Positions 11,851-22,749 of a stretch of 64,000 nt of DNA are shown one piece after another. The position numbers were made by a program, and so were the translations under genes. Origin of the DNA: Adiantum capillus-veneris (taxonomy: Eukaryota; Streptophyta; Polypodiopsida; Polypodiales; Pteridaceae); the NCBI GenBank assembly GCA_014529385.2, contig CM043945.1:3260312-3324311 (forward strand), in the 5' to 3' direction. Every line of letters starts with the position of its first letter. Position 1 is the stretch's first letter. The notes under the pieces were generated by a model that saw nothing but the letters and a program-made list of their open reading frames with translations, did no database searches and was not told the origin of the DNA.

Positions 11851-12642
11851 TCCCCTCCTTTTCAAAGTGAGGTATTGATACTGAACTGTATGACGTCGAG
11901 GGATATCGCCAATTGCATCCGGAATCCTGGAAGGGACTCTTCGCTGGCCCACTTTGATGCGTGGGTCATGCGATACTTGAACTTCATAAAGATCTGCAAT
12001 GCCTTCTTCTTTGGGCCGCGCCGAAAGCGACAGAGTCTTCTGTGGCTCCTTCAATGATTCAACTTCTTCTGGAGTCATGCTTCTTCCTTCTTCAAGAATC
12101 TCCATGGTTGAAAATTCCTGAAACCACTTCCAACACAAAAATATGAACATACCTATTCCATGTAAAGTGACTGGAAAAAATCTGGTCTTCCTAAAAGACT
12201 GTGCATGCAATGTAGATGAACAAATAGACGGAGTGCCAAACCGTTCACCACACACACGCAAACAATGAGATCAAATCTTTCTTTTCTGATCTAAATCAAT
12301 CAACTGTGGCAAAACACAATGGAAATGCCCATGCTTGATGCTCAATCCTTCTTGTGCTCTTTCAAATACTGTGTCATGCCAAGGAAGAGACATAGAATGT
12401 GAACTCCTTGGATGCAAACATTTCATCTTTTCATGAGTAATCCGCATACATCCGTGCTCATTCATGAGTGAAATGTGCTCAACGTACAATATGTCATGCC
12501 TAGGAAAAGGGATCACATAAGGACGGTGACTAAAATACAGGAAACAATCATGAATGAAACCCTCGAACATTGCCTGCTGACTAATCATTCGAACACGTAA
12601 TACTTCTTGTAAGGGTTCTTTGCACCTAGGCTCGAGAGCCAA
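11850..12642 (-). pseudogene. Unrecognised open region in element C (second)
   Basis: On the minus strand an open frame runs from ATG 12642, crosses one TGA at about 12271 (likely a former CGA) and stays open to about 11850, ending LTLKRRG beside the purine tract; about 260 codons. The first half is rich in H, C and F (for example FIHDCFLYFSHRPYVIPFPR); the second contains MTPEEVESLKEPQ and DIPRRHTVQYQYL. I recognise no domain, catalytic motif or membrane segment. Its length with a single transition-type stop suggests a once-real gene, possibly captured host sequence. It may also be a chance open frame. Confidence 0.4.
11851..11862 (-). other. Polypurine tract of element C
   Basis: The plus strand reads TCCCCTCCTTTT directly after the LTR, so the minus strand has AAAAGGAGGGGA next to the 3' LTR. 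This fixes the element's orientation. Confidence 0.78.
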
Positions 12643-12733
12643 GATTGGTTCTTCGTGTTTGATCGAATTTCTTGTGGGGGTTCTGTGGACCTCGACTAGA
12701 GAGCCAAGATCGGTTCTTCGTGATTGATCGAAT
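12613..12733 (-). repeat. Imperfect two-copy repeat in element C
   Basis: Two units of about 57 bp, 12613-12670 and 12677-12733, offset by 65 bp, share GAGAGCCAAGAT and GGTTCTTCGTG. They separate the two open regions of element C. Confidence 0.7.
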
Positions 12734-13463
12734 CTGCAATGAGGTTAGCTTCACTAGAGAAAGTATCAACTAACACATCATCCTTGTGAACAATCACATC
12801 ATCTTCATGCAAATCAACATGCTTGTGAGAAATCACATCTTGATCATGCAAATCATCATGCTTGTCATTGTCATCCAAATCATCATGCTCATCATTATCA
12901 AGCAATTCATCATGCTTATCATCATGCAAATCTTGTGTGTCTTGCTTTGGAGAAGAAGAGACTGAGAGAGTCTCCTTTTCCTGAATCTCTTACATCTGTG
13001 CCTGAACTTGAGAAAAGAGTCGCAACATCTCTTGCATTCGTGCTTTGTTCTCGCGATCAAATGCTAGTCTTTCTTTGTTCTTGCGATCAAATCTTGCTAG
13101 TCTTTCTTTGTTCTCGCGCTCGTGCTCACGCTCTATGGCTTCCATTTTTTCGTTGTATGCCTTTCTTTCTGCTTCTCTTGCTTTGCGTTCTAATTCCTTG
13201 TCCATCATCCTCGTGTCGAAAGCCTCCATAGGAGTTAGTGCAATCCTTGTCGTAGATGGGAAAGGGGGAGGGTCGGAAAAACCTCCTGGTGGGGAAAATT
13301 CTTCTTCGCCTCTCTCATGCTCATCACCTCCAAGCGAAGTATCCATTCCGCTTCGAGTGATGACTATCCACTGAAGTCGTGGGTTCTTGTGGGTTCTTAA
13401 GTTCACGAGGAACTTGGGTTCTTGTGGGTCTTGGGGGTCTTGAGGTTCTTCTTTTGCTTGCAA
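12696..13463 (-). pseudogene. Charged coiled-coil protein of element C (gag-like position)
   Basis: The frame starts at 13463 (MQAKEEPQDPQDPQEPK) and stays open to TAA at 12990-12992, then in the same frame to 12696; about 255 codons with one probable CAA-to-TAA stop. The N-terminal part is proline-rich. The middle has a repeated charged heptad region (ENKERLAR / KNKERLA / ENKARMQ) encoded by roughly 30-bp DNA repeats at about 13040-13130. The C-terminus is an H/D-rich repeat (HDDLHD, HDELLDNDEHDDL). It is the first gene after the 5' LTR on the minus strand, where gag normally lies, but I see no capsid fold signature or zinc knuckle. Confidence 0.5.
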
Positions 13464-13520
13464 TCTGTGTTAAAGAAGGATCTTCTCTTCACCCGAGTTC
13501 TGCTCTTTTCCGCAGGCGCA

Positions 13521-15224
13521 TGTCACGAGGACGTGGCAACTGCTAACCTTAGTTGTTGGTTTCTTTCCAATGATTTTTGTTTACTTTTTGAGACCCTCTT
13601 TTTGAAGTTGCAAATGGTCGGACATTGTATGGCCAATGTGAACAGTAGTTTCACCCGCAGACAGGAAGTGGTCCGCACTGGAATTCGTATAGTAAGAGGA
13701 TGTCTAGGCTCAGAGCAAGATCATGTAGGTCCCTCGTCGCACTTAGCAAGTTGGTGGATACTAGGAAGTGAACTCAATAAAGACATAAAGTCAAGGTGGG
13801 ATCACCAACAGAAAGTATCCGACAGTTGGGCCACATTGCACTTTTGGATGCGGTTCCAATGAGGATAGATGGTCAGAAGACCAGTGGGAGCCCAACGAAA
13901 GCATCTCCTAAAAATTAGGGAGCTGTTATTTTGGGCCATGAAATGTGTTCACGTCATTACCTTCGGAATGACAAGGGGAACATTTTATTGTTCTGCTGCA
14001 AAGTCAACTGATGCACCAGTTGAGAGATTTTTAAGCAGGAAGCCCAATGCGGGGAAATTGCATGTATGAGTGCGAAGTGACACTTTTTGGTCAATTTACC
14101 AAGTCTGGGAGAAGAGAACTCGTAACTGACTTTTTGGAGCAGTTTTGGAGGCTGTTAACTGTGATTTTCAGCCATTTCTTTCCATTTTTGAGCTTCCCAT
14201 GACTTTACCTAGGACATAGGAGCTCATTTTCAGCATTGGAAGGCATCAGATGTGTGTTTACAGGGCTGTTTTGCTGCGTTTTCAGCGATTCGCAGGTTTT
14301 GGCAGCCATGGAAATCTTCCCCTTTTTGCATCTATTTGTTCATAGATGCATTACAGGTCAAGGGTAGCAGAGGGGGCGCTCGATTTATGCTGGGGGGATG
14401 CTTCATTGAGAACTAGTCACAGGTTAAGAGATATGGAGTGCTTCCTTTCCCTCTCTGTACAGTGTGGTGCTAGGAGGGATGACCTGCACACTACACACTG
14501 CTCTCTCTCTCCCCTACGTGCAGTTATGTGATGCCCCACAAGAGGGCTCTTCATTTGACTGATGTACAGCTGTGTGGTTTCATGCTTTTGTGCTGAGGCA
14601 AGAGCCTCCTTGAGCAGGAACAAGGGTAGCTAGCTGCTATTCCAAAGCAGGCACCGATGAGGGTCATAACCTCACCGTACAGGTGCAAATTCAGCGCTGT
14701 CTATGCGCTGTAAATTGACTGCTTTTCAGCCATACGGACGTCGGAACCATTGGGAATAGTGCCCCACTGGCAAAGGATAGTTAGGGGACTGTTTGGGGCT
14801 GAAAACAGGGCAAAAACCAGTAAATACAGCGTGCTGAATTTACTGTTTTTGGGCAGGAATCAGAGGGTTTATGCTAGTGGAAGTGAGTTTCAGCAGGGGA
14901 ATTGGTTTCGCGCAAGTTTTGGGGTTGTTATGTTGCTGAAATTTGGCCAAATCAGATGGTATCTAGGTGGATACACGTGAAGGATTCCCAGGACCTTACT
15001 TTGTAATTTACCCTCTTAAAGAATAAAGAAATACCGAAAGGGGCGCCAATTTTGGGGCCTACAGGTTGTCGGCGTCTGCTCGGGGCATTCTAGCTTCCGA
15101 GCCGTGTGTGTATTCAAGTGTTAATTCCCGTCGTAGGTTCTCTTTGCAAAGTGCTCTGTGTGTGTGTCTAAAGTAAAGAATTGCGGGTGAAAGCCAACGC
15201 CTACCGCCCTACGGGCCAGTTTCA
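13521..15224 (+). repeat. 5' LTR of D
   Basis: 1704 bp, TGTCACGAGG to TTTCA. The extra length compared with A lies at about 14050-14410. Shared motif ATACCGAAAGGGGCGCCA at about 15030-15047. Confidence 0.94.
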
Positions 15225-15241
15225 TGGTTCCATTGCCGAGA
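15225..15241 (+). other. Primer-binding site of D
   Basis: TGGTTCCATTGCCGAGA, one base different from the site in A, directly after the LTR. Confidence 0.6.
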
Positions 15242-15321
15242 TATCAATCACTTTTTTCTCAAAGAGGGAGCCTGGATTGTTTTGGGTAAAGACAGAGAGT
15301 GCAGGAGCACGGGATTACACT

Positions 15322-15420
15322 ATGGTCGACAAGGGGAAGGGCATTACGGAAGAGGGTTCCTCTTCACAGGACAGACAGGAAATTCCGCATGTTCGCCGTG
15401 CCATAAAGTGGTCAAATTAG
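15322..15420 (+). pseudogene. Gag N-terminal stub of D
   Basis: ATG 15322 gives MVDKGKGITEEGSSSQ, matching the gag start of A, then runs into unrelated sequence and stops at 15418-15420. No capsid domain remains. Confidence 0.8.
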
Positions 15421-15690
15421 GGCTGATTTTTTGGTGCGTTTTTAGGGTTTGCAAGTATCAACCAAGATGAGATAGGGAGAGGTCTCACGGTGGTAGATTG
15501 GCCACTAGATCTCCTGCGGGAGTGATGTGGGTCTTCCACGTGATACACTGCTTGCCGATTCTCTGAGGCGATTGCTTGGATTCTATGGCGCATTGGTAAA
15601 TCATCTTGAAATTTGAGCTTACTTGGTCGTGGGTGGTACGTCACAGTGTTGTGGAATTATGTTCGTTTGCAGAGGCAAGAGCCTTTTGCA
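15421..15690 (+). other. Unrelated filler DNA inside D
   Basis: This 270-bp stretch lies where gag-pol should be and matches nothing in elements A or B. It shows no long open frame and no recognisable motif. It could be filler from break repair or captured host DNA. Confidence 0.55.
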
Positions 15691-15925
15691 CAGGTAAAAA
15701 GTTAAGGGACAGGTTGCAAGATGCTATGTGGTGAAGTTCAAGAACTATCCACCTATGGATGCAAAGTGGATGGAAGAGCATGAACTGTCAGATTTACCAA
15801 ATGTATTGCAGCTTTACCTTGAGGCCTTTGGGTTACAGCCTACGTATGCCCCAACCCAATGTCTGCAAAGGAGGGGTAATGATAGAGCTTGCACATCAAA
15901 TGTACTCATGGATTCAGTGCAATAG
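15691..15925 (+). pseudogene. Chromodomain remnant of D
   Basis: From about 15695 the sequence matches the end of A pol: KVKGQVAR, then YVVKFKNYPPMDAKWMEEHE and the tail ending LMDSVQ at 15925. Only the chromodomain and its C-terminal extension survive the internal deletion; the domain has no upstream start of its own. Confidence 0.85.
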
Positions 15926-16087
15926 CAGTGTACAGTTTGACAAAAGTATGAAGGTCTCATTAAGTCATTTGTACACATGTTTTGAAAGTCGTTCTTGCGG
16001 ATACATGCGATGATAAAAGAGTGCTGGCAACACAAGATCATCAGTGGCATGTATTTATGGTATGCAATCGAGGACGATTGCGATTTC

Positions 16088-16099
16088 AAGAGGGGGGTA
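16088..16099 (+). other. Polypurine tract of D
   Basis: AAGAGGGGGG plus TA immediately before the 3' LTR, identical to A and B. Confidence 0.88.
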
Positions 16100-17806
16100 T
16101 GTCACGAGGACATGGCAACTGCTAACCTTAGTTGTTGGTTTCTTTCCAATGATTTTTGTTTACTTTTTGAGACCCTCTTTTTGAAGTTGCAAATGGTCGG
16201 ACATTGTATGGCCAATGTGAAAAGTAGTTTCACCCGCAGACAGGAAGTGGTCCGCACTGGAATTCGTATAGTAAGAGGATGTCTAGGCTCAGAGCAAGAT
16301 CATGTAGGTCCCCTCGTCGCACTTAGCAAGTTGGTGGATACTAGGAAGTGAACTCAATAAAGGCATAAAGTCAAGGTGGGATCACCAACAGAAAGTATCC
16401 GACAGTTGGGCCACATTGCACTTTTGGATGCGGTTCCAATGAGGATAGATGGTCAGAAGACCAGTGGGAGCCCAACGAAAGCATCTCCTAAAAATTAGGG
16501 AGCTGTTATTTTGGGCCATGGAATGTGTTCACGTCATTACCTTCGGAATGACAAGGGGAACATTTTATTGTTCTGCTACAAAGTCAACTGATGCACCAGT
16601 TAAGAGATTTTTAAGCAGGAAGCCTAATGCGGGGAAATTGCATGTATGAGTGCGAAGTGGCACTTTTTGGTCAATTTACCAAGTCTGGGAGAAGAGAACT
16701 CGTAACTGACTTTTTGGAGCAGTTTTGGAGGCTGTTAACTGTGATTTTCAGCCATTTCTCTCCATTTTTGAGCTTCCCATGACTTTACCTAGGACATAGG
16801 AGCTCATTTTCAGCATTGGAAGGCATCAGATGTGTGTTTACAGGGCTGTTTTGCTGCGTTTTCAGCGATTCGCAGGTTTTGGCAGCCATGGAAATCTTCC
16901 CCTTTTTGCATCTATTTGTTCATAGATGCATTACAGGTCAAGGGCAGCAGAGGGGGCGCTCGATTTATATTGGGGGGATGCTTCATTGAGAACTGGTCAC
17001 AGGTTAAGAGATATGGAGTGCTTCCTTTCCCTCTATGTACAGTGTGGTGCTAGGAGTGATGACCTGCACACTACACACTGCTCTCTCTCTCTCCCCTACG
17101 TGCAGTTATGTGATGCCCCACAAGAGGGCTCTTCATTTGACTGATGTACAGCTATGTGGTTTCATGCTTTTGTGCTGAGGCAAGAGCCTCCTTGAGCAGG
17201 AACAAGGGTAGCTAGCTGCTATTCCAAAGCAGGCACCGATGAGGGTCATAACCTCACCGTACAGGTGCAAATTCAGCGCTGTCTATGCGCTGTAAATTGA
17301 CTGCTTTTCAGCCATACGGATGCCAGAACCATTGGGAATAGTGCCCCACTGGCAAAGGACAGTTAGGGGACTGTTTGGGGCTGAAAACAGGGCAAAAACC
17401 AGTAAATACAGCGTGCTGAATTTACTGTTTTTGGGCAGGAATCAGAGGGTTTATGCCAGTGGAAGTGAGTTTCAGCAGGGGAATTGGTTTCGCGCAAGTT
17501 TTGGGGTTGTTATGTTGCCGAAATTTGGCCAAATCAGATGGTATCTAGGTGGATACACGTGAAGGATTCCCAGGACCTTACTTTGTAATTTACCCTCTTA
17601 AAGAATAAAGAAATACCGAAAGGGACGCCAATTTTGGGGCCTACAGGTTGTCGGCGTCTGCTCGAGGCATTCTAGCTTCCGAGCCGTGTGTGTATTCAAG
17701 TGTTAATTCCCGTCGCAGGTTCTCTTTGGAAAGTGCTCTGTGTGTGTATCTAAAGTAAAGAATTGCGGGTGAAAGCCAACGCCTACCGCCCTACGGGCCG
17801 GTTTCA
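16100..17806 (+). repeat. 3' LTR of D
   Basis: 1707 bp, almost the same as 13521-15224; differences are scattered substitutions and a CT-repeat length change near 17080-17095. The shared R/U5 motif reads GGGACGCC instead of GGGGCGCC at about 17621. Confidence 0.94.
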
Positions 17807-17811
17807 GCGCA

Positions 17812-18102
17812 CCCCTTGGCGGCCTTGCGCTCACACCAAGGTTGCTTTTTCCCACCTCACGTCGATTGGCCGGCCGCTAAGTGTACGGTCCGCTCTCAAT
17901 GAGTGAAAAGAGGCACAAGGGGAGGCTGGACAAGCCCTTCTTTCTTGGGATTCCTGTCACTCTTCAAAAACACGATTAGGAATCGACACGCCCAAGTGAG
18001 CTTGGGTTCGTGTGACCTCAACAAGCAATTTTTTTTTTTTTTTGTGATTCTTGTGGTTCTTTCCTTGAGTGATACAGAACACTGCCAAAGCTCTGATACC
18101 AA
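17812..18102 (-). other. Leader and primer-binding site of element C
   Basis: On the minus strand this is the region just after the 5' LTR. TGGTATCAGAGC (complement of 18090-18101) is the initiator-Met primer site typical of plant LTR elements. The rest includes an A-run on the minus strand (T-run at 18030-18046) and no convincing gene. Element D interrupts it at 17811. Confidence 0.82.
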
Positions 18103-19318
18103 TGTTAGGTGTAGCGGAATGAATGTTGAACTTCGCTCAAAATGAGTGCTCCGAACTGTGCTCAAGGTTCCTTTTACTTATGGAAGGGAGAGCCTTCCGT
18201 TCTTAATGAGAGAGTGCAATGGACACAAACAAAGTGAATGGACATAGCGAATGGAAGTGCATGAGATTGAGAGATAGAGAAGAGAATACGACACCAAAGA
18301 CTTTGTAAAACCCTCCTCCAAGGGCCCCACTCTCTATGGCGAGAGCGGTCTACTTATGATTGCACAAATCTCTACAATGCTTGGACTTGCCGACGATGTC
18401 AATGACGAGACGGGCTGGAATCTGAATTTGCTAATGGCTGAAATCTGCAAATCTTCTATCTGCTGAATTCTGACTCTATGTCAGTGACGATGTCGATGGC
18501 GACGATGCGACGACGACGCGCTGAAAACGTAGATGCTGAAATCTGCGTTTTCCGGGCTGAAACTGTAAACTTCGCCGGATCTGACCGATGCGGCGAGAAT
18601 CTGCTGCGGGAAGGTGAGATCTGCCAGGTTCGGGACTTGTTCTGCGGGTTCTAACTGCCGAAAACTGAAAATGCTGATGCTTCTACTGATTCCGTCGCAA
18701 AGTAACTGCAAAACGCTAGGTGCTCTGCTGTCCCAAAAACGCTAGGGCTGAAATTGGTCTTGCTGTCGCCGGTGGTTTTGCAAATGCAAAACGCTGGGCT
18801 GATCTACTGTGTCGTGATGATGCCGGGCTGATCTGCTGTGCACAAAACGCCAAGGCTGATTTGATGCAAAAACGCTAGGTCCTCAGGTGGCTGAAAACGC
18901 TAGGGCTACTGTGGGTGTTGGTCTTGCTAAGAAGTTGCCTGTTGAGCAAGGTGCTCCCGTTGCCTCTTCTGCCAGAAAGTGCTAACTTTGGTTTGCTTAT
19001 ATATTAACTTACCCAATTTGCCCTACTCAGTTCCCAACAAAAGTCACTTAATAAATAAGTGAAAAATGTCAAAAATAGGGAAAATAGGTTAAATGCATTG
19101 GAAAATTCCCCTGAAGGATTCTGATGGGAATGCTTATGATCATGCTATGTGCAACCAGAGGATATGCATCTAATCTAAGTGACTGGTCATGCACGGTTTG
19201 CGAACAAACTCACAAAAGTCCCAGATCACTTCCTATTCTAGACTGACTTGACTGAATTGAACCCCGTTCGTGCTATAGCTTGTCCACGGACACATAGGGT
19301 TGGATGTGTCGCGTGACA
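18103..19318 (-). repeat. 5' LTR of element C
   Basis: 1216 bp, starting (minus strand) TGTCACGCGACA and ending CCTAACA. It contains the recurrent AAAACGCTAGG words at about 18710-18905 on the plus strand. Confidence 0.9.
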
Positions 19319-19323
19319 TCTCT

Positions 19324-20632
19324 ACAACATCAGGGCAACCACCTTTGCCGGACCCACTAGAGACATGCCCGAAGACATGTTCTTTCTTTACTGCCGAGAG
19401 GGTAAGGAAATCCATTGAATGAAGACTAGGAGAGCACATGATCATGATGGTCTGCTAGCAGAGCACTTCATCCATGCCAGGGATATGCTTGCAGAGCTCC
19501 TGGCGATGATGTTTAATCGAGCCATGTATGAAGGCTTTCCTGAGACTTGGAGTATGTCTACGATTGTGCCTATTTTCAAGTCAGGAGATCCCATGATTCC
19601 CGGGAATTATCGCACCATCATGGTTGGTCACACATTAGCTAGGCTGTATGCATTCATTCTTGAGCAGGAGCTGAGTAGATGGGCAAAGCGAGAGGGCATA
19701 CCAGCACCAGGGCAAGCAGGATTCAGGAGAGGCTTCTCCACTCTTGACCAAACTTTGACACTCAAAGTTACTATCGAGGAGGGTAAACACCATGGCAAGA
19801 GGATCTATTGTAGCTTTGTGGATTTCCGCAAAGCTTTTGACTTAGTGCCGAGAGCCAGACTTATATGCAGACTATAGGACATGGGTGCGCCTACAAGGCT
19901 GATATGGGGTATTCTGGCTCTATACAGGACAGTGATGGGGCGGGTATGCACCACTGAGGGAATGTCTGACATGGTCCACTCCACTATTGGAGTAAAGCAG
20001 GGATGCCTCCTATCCCCGACTCTTTTTGGGATGTATGTGGATGAGTTTTCGGACTATGTAGAGCGTTAGGGAGACAGAGGGGCTGAACTAGCAGGGACAT
20101 GGATTCCGTTGTTACTATATGCTGATGATATTGTGTTAATTTCAGACTCTCCAGAGGGGATGTAGCGTCATTTGGATGCTTTGCATACATTTGCTCGTGA
20201 CAGTGGATTGTCTGTCAACCTGGGGAAAGCCAAGGTTTTGGTGTTCAACACCACACCACAATGGGTCAGAAGGTCAGCATCCACATTTACGTATGGCCAG
20301 GAGACTGTGGAGTACACAGACGCATATACTTATCTTGGGGTAGTCTTCGGTGGACCAGTGTTTTCACTAAGAAGATCATCAGAGACTAGACTGACGAGAG
20401 CATATGCAACCTTGGGAGGACAGGAGAGGATGTGTGCGCAGGTTCAGTTTCAGGAACCGCGAACAAAGCTCTGGCTTTTTGACACTCTAGTGACTTCAGT
20501 TATGCTCTATGGAGTTCAGGTATGGGGACCCTCAGTAGACCACCATGGGAGATTTGGCAACACAAATGGATGGAGAGGTATGGAGAGGCCTCTGGTCTCT
20601 ATGATCACTCGGATGATTCGGGCTAAGGTCTC
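19324..20632 (+). pseudogene. LINE ORF2, reverse transcriptase domain
   Basis: After the C insertion site the frame reads FFTAERVRKSIE, a frameshift near 19417, then HDHDGLLAEHF, PIFKSGDPMIPGNYRTI (finger motif), GQAGFRRGFSTLDQTL and FVDFRKAFDLV. A stop at about 19875 separates MGAPTRLIW, then GVKQGCLLSPTLF. The catalytic box is YADD (about 20117-20128) in LLLYADDIVLIS. The thumb region continues to MITRMIRAKVS, where element B interrupts. Internal TAG codons at about 19875, 20067 and 20164 all fit former CAG. Spacing and motifs are those of a LINE RT that would prime from nicked target DNA. Confidence 0.93.
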
Positions 20633-21195
20633 TGTCACAAAGTGATGACGTGGCTACGGACAACAGAAACCCTAAAATTCCTGCAAACCCTAATTTTTGC
20701 CAAGAACCCTAATTTCTGGAAATCGCGAAGGTGTTTTAAAAAAAAAGGGAAATTTTCGGCGACGCAAATCTCAGCTTTTTGCTATGATTTGGGAAAAAGA
20801 GAACTTGCTTTTTACTGGCTCTCATTGAGAGAGAGAGAATTTGCTTTTGCTTTCAAAAGCTCTCTGTGAGAGAGGGAAAAGAGCTTTTGCTTTCAAGCTT
20901 TTGGGGCTCTACTTTTAGCATCCCTTGTAACCTTTAAATAAGTGGTGAGGGTCTCACTTCTCAGAGCATCTGGACGCAGAGTCTGAGAGTGAAACCCTAA
21001 CTGCTCTCTTGTACTTTGAAGATTGATTAATACAAAAAGAAATACCGAAAGGGGCGCCAATCTTTGGGGCCAATATCTCTAGGCACGGAACTCCGTCGGG
21101 CCAGTGCAAATCTATTGTGATATGTGAATTGTTTGAAGTGGTTATTTGGTGTTGTCGTGATTGATTCTTGACTTGGAGTGTCCAAGTCTGTTACA
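20633..21195 (+). repeat. 5' LTR of B, with telo-box motifs
   Basis: 563 bp, TGTCACAAAG to GTTACA. Near its start are AAACCCTAA-type words at 20667-20676, 20685-20694 and 20704-20713. TTTAAATAAG near 20933 could be a TATA box. The motif ATACCGAAAGGGGCGCCA at about 21042-21059 is shared with A and D although the rest of the LTR is not. Confidence 0.93.
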
Positions 21196-21196
21196 G

Positions 21197-21208
21197 TGGT
21201 ATCAGAGC
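21197..21208 (+). other. Primer-binding site of B (initiator tRNA-Met)
   Basis: TGGTATCAGAGC lies one base after the LTR. The gag ATG starts at the next base, 21209. Confidence 0.92.
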
Positions 21209-22699
21209 ATGGCCGATTTCTCTTCTATGGGAAATCCGATCCCCAATTTTTTTTCCGCGGCACCTATGGCTTAAGGCAATGATCAGTCGACTCCCTCTGC
21301 ATCTGGACATGCGGGTTGGGAGCACAACGAAGATTTAGACAGAGAGTATGGCCCGCCTCGGCCTACTCAGGCGAAGCAAAGAGAAATGGAGCGTTGTCAA
21401 TTGATTGTGATGCAACAAAGATGATGCTCAATTTTGCCAAGGACCCGAAGATGGCAAAATATATAAACCAGATCTTTGGAAGAGGTACAGATGGAGTGGC
21501 AAAGAACCACAACACCAATCCCGAAACCCGCTCTCAAGAAACCTTCTGCCTCCAAGAATACACGGAGAAGGAACTGGAGAACGTGGTTGATGCACGGATT
21601 GCTCAGCTTTTTGACATGCAAAAGAAAGGCAAAAAGCACGGCAAAAAGCAGAAGAAAGGCACTGACTTCCCGGGATATTTGGGTTGTCGGTCGACATTTG
21701 ACAAGGCAAAGAAATTGAAGAAGCGCGTCAAGTTTGAAGACCTACCCAGTTCTTCTTCTTCTTCTTCTGAGAGTTCTTCTAGCTCTTCAGACTCGAGCGA
21801 AGAAGACAGGAAAAGCAAAAAAGCGAAGCAAGAAACAACGCTTCGGAAAGGGCAAGAAAAAGGCAAGGAAGTCTAAGTCTCGCCCAGTGAGTGACACTTC
21901 TACAGAGGACTCGTCTACGGACAGTTCAGATTCTGATGACGAAAACTTTTATGCGAACAAGAAGAATTTTTACAAAGCTAACCAGTATGACTTTCTTGAA
22001 GATAAAAAGCAAGAAAGTCTGAGAGTTTAAGGAAGGTGGCCACTCGATCAAGTTTGATACTTTTTCAGGATACTCAGATGCTTCGAAGGCTTTGTCTTTT
22101 ATACAGCAGTTTGACATTGCTTATGCGGGAGGATGCTATTCAGAGCACTCCAAGAATATGAACGAGATGTACGAGCTGCTTGGAACCATCTTCGGATGAC
22201 CAAGAAAGACACAATCAATGCTTATTGTGAAAGATTCTGGAGCTTTTTTCTACCCGCCTCTTCATTCAAGAAGATCTCCTTCAGAGAACAGATTGAGCGG
22301 TTTACCTTGGGTCTACCTACAAAGATCCGAGATCACTGCTTGGAACAGAAGTCAGCTTCTATTCAGGAGTTGATGAGTCATGCGAAGCGGGGCTTTGCCA
22401 TTCACTTTGGCAGTCTGACCTACCCCACAGATGAGGCCATGACACAACGAGCCGAACAGACTTCTGGGAATGAAAGTAGAAAGAAAAAGAGCAAACCAGA
22501 GAAAAAGGATGCACGACCCAAGCTTACTCTTGAGGAGAGAGGTCGCTTCATCAGAGAGGGGAAGTGCTTTGGATGTGGGGAACATGGACATCTCTCCGCG
22601 AAGTGCCCTAAAAAGGCACCGAAAGAACAAAATGATAAGAACGACGACAGGCCTGAGAGTTCGAGAGCAGCTGAGGAACGTGGCAGAAAAGGGAGATAG
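21209..22699 (+). pseudogene. Chromovirus B gag
   Basis: ATG 21209 (MADFSSMGNP) abuts the primer site. TAA at 21272-21274 (former CAA) interrupts after APMA, and the frame continues with GWEHNEDLDREYGPPRP. Frameshifts near 21420 and 21840 follow. A lysine-rich and serine/acid-rich low-complexity region spans 21620-21960. The capsid region starts about 22050 (DTFSGYSDASKALSFIQQFD) and continues in another frame from 22133 (WNHLRMTKKDTINAYCERFW). One CCHC knuckle, CFGCGEHGHLSAKCP, lies at about 22567-22611. The frame ends at 22699. Confidence 0.85.
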
Positions 22700-22749
22700 A
22701 AAAGGAGAACTGGTACCACATGGCGTGGGACCTGAACCGAATTAAATGA

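Larger units (their letters stand above)
13521..17806 (+). mobile_element. Chromovirus D, internally deleted, nested in element C
   Basis: LTRs 13521-15224 and 16100-17806, target duplication GCGCA at 13516-13520 and 17807-17811. The internal part is only 875 bp: a primer-binding site, the first 30 or so codons of gag, about 270 bp of unrelated sequence, the chromodomain tail and a polypurine tract. Everything from capsid to integrase is gone. The LTRs belong to the A family but are about 250 bp longer and are very similar to each other, so insertion was recent. With intact LTRs, primer site and purine tract it could have moved only with help from a relative. Confidence 0.95.
10706..19318 (-). 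mobile_element. LTR element C, non-autonomous (LARD-like), minus strand
   Basis: LTRs at 10706-11850 and 18103-19318 are homologous, and the target duplication TCTCT lies at 10701-10705 and 19319-19323. On the minus strand the order is 5' LTR (19318 to 18103), a primer-binding site complementary to GCTCTGATACCA at 18090-18101, a short internal region, a purine tract (AGGAGGGGA) and the 3' LTR. After removal of element D the internal region is only about 1.95 kb and shows no RT, integrase or protease. It holds two open regions on the minus strand that I cannot assign. This resembles large retrotransposon derivatives mobilised by an autonomous partner. The superfamily is uncertain. Confidence 0.88.

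Noticed and set aside
12696-12929. Metal-binding HDD-repeat protein
   Set aside because: The H/D pattern comes from short DNA repeats (CATGCTCATC-type) in element C; there is no recognised metal-binding fold.
20667-20713. Interstitial telomere repeat
   Set aside because: The AAACCCTAA words are spaced and few, not head-to-tail arrays; they are telo-box-like motifs in an LTR.
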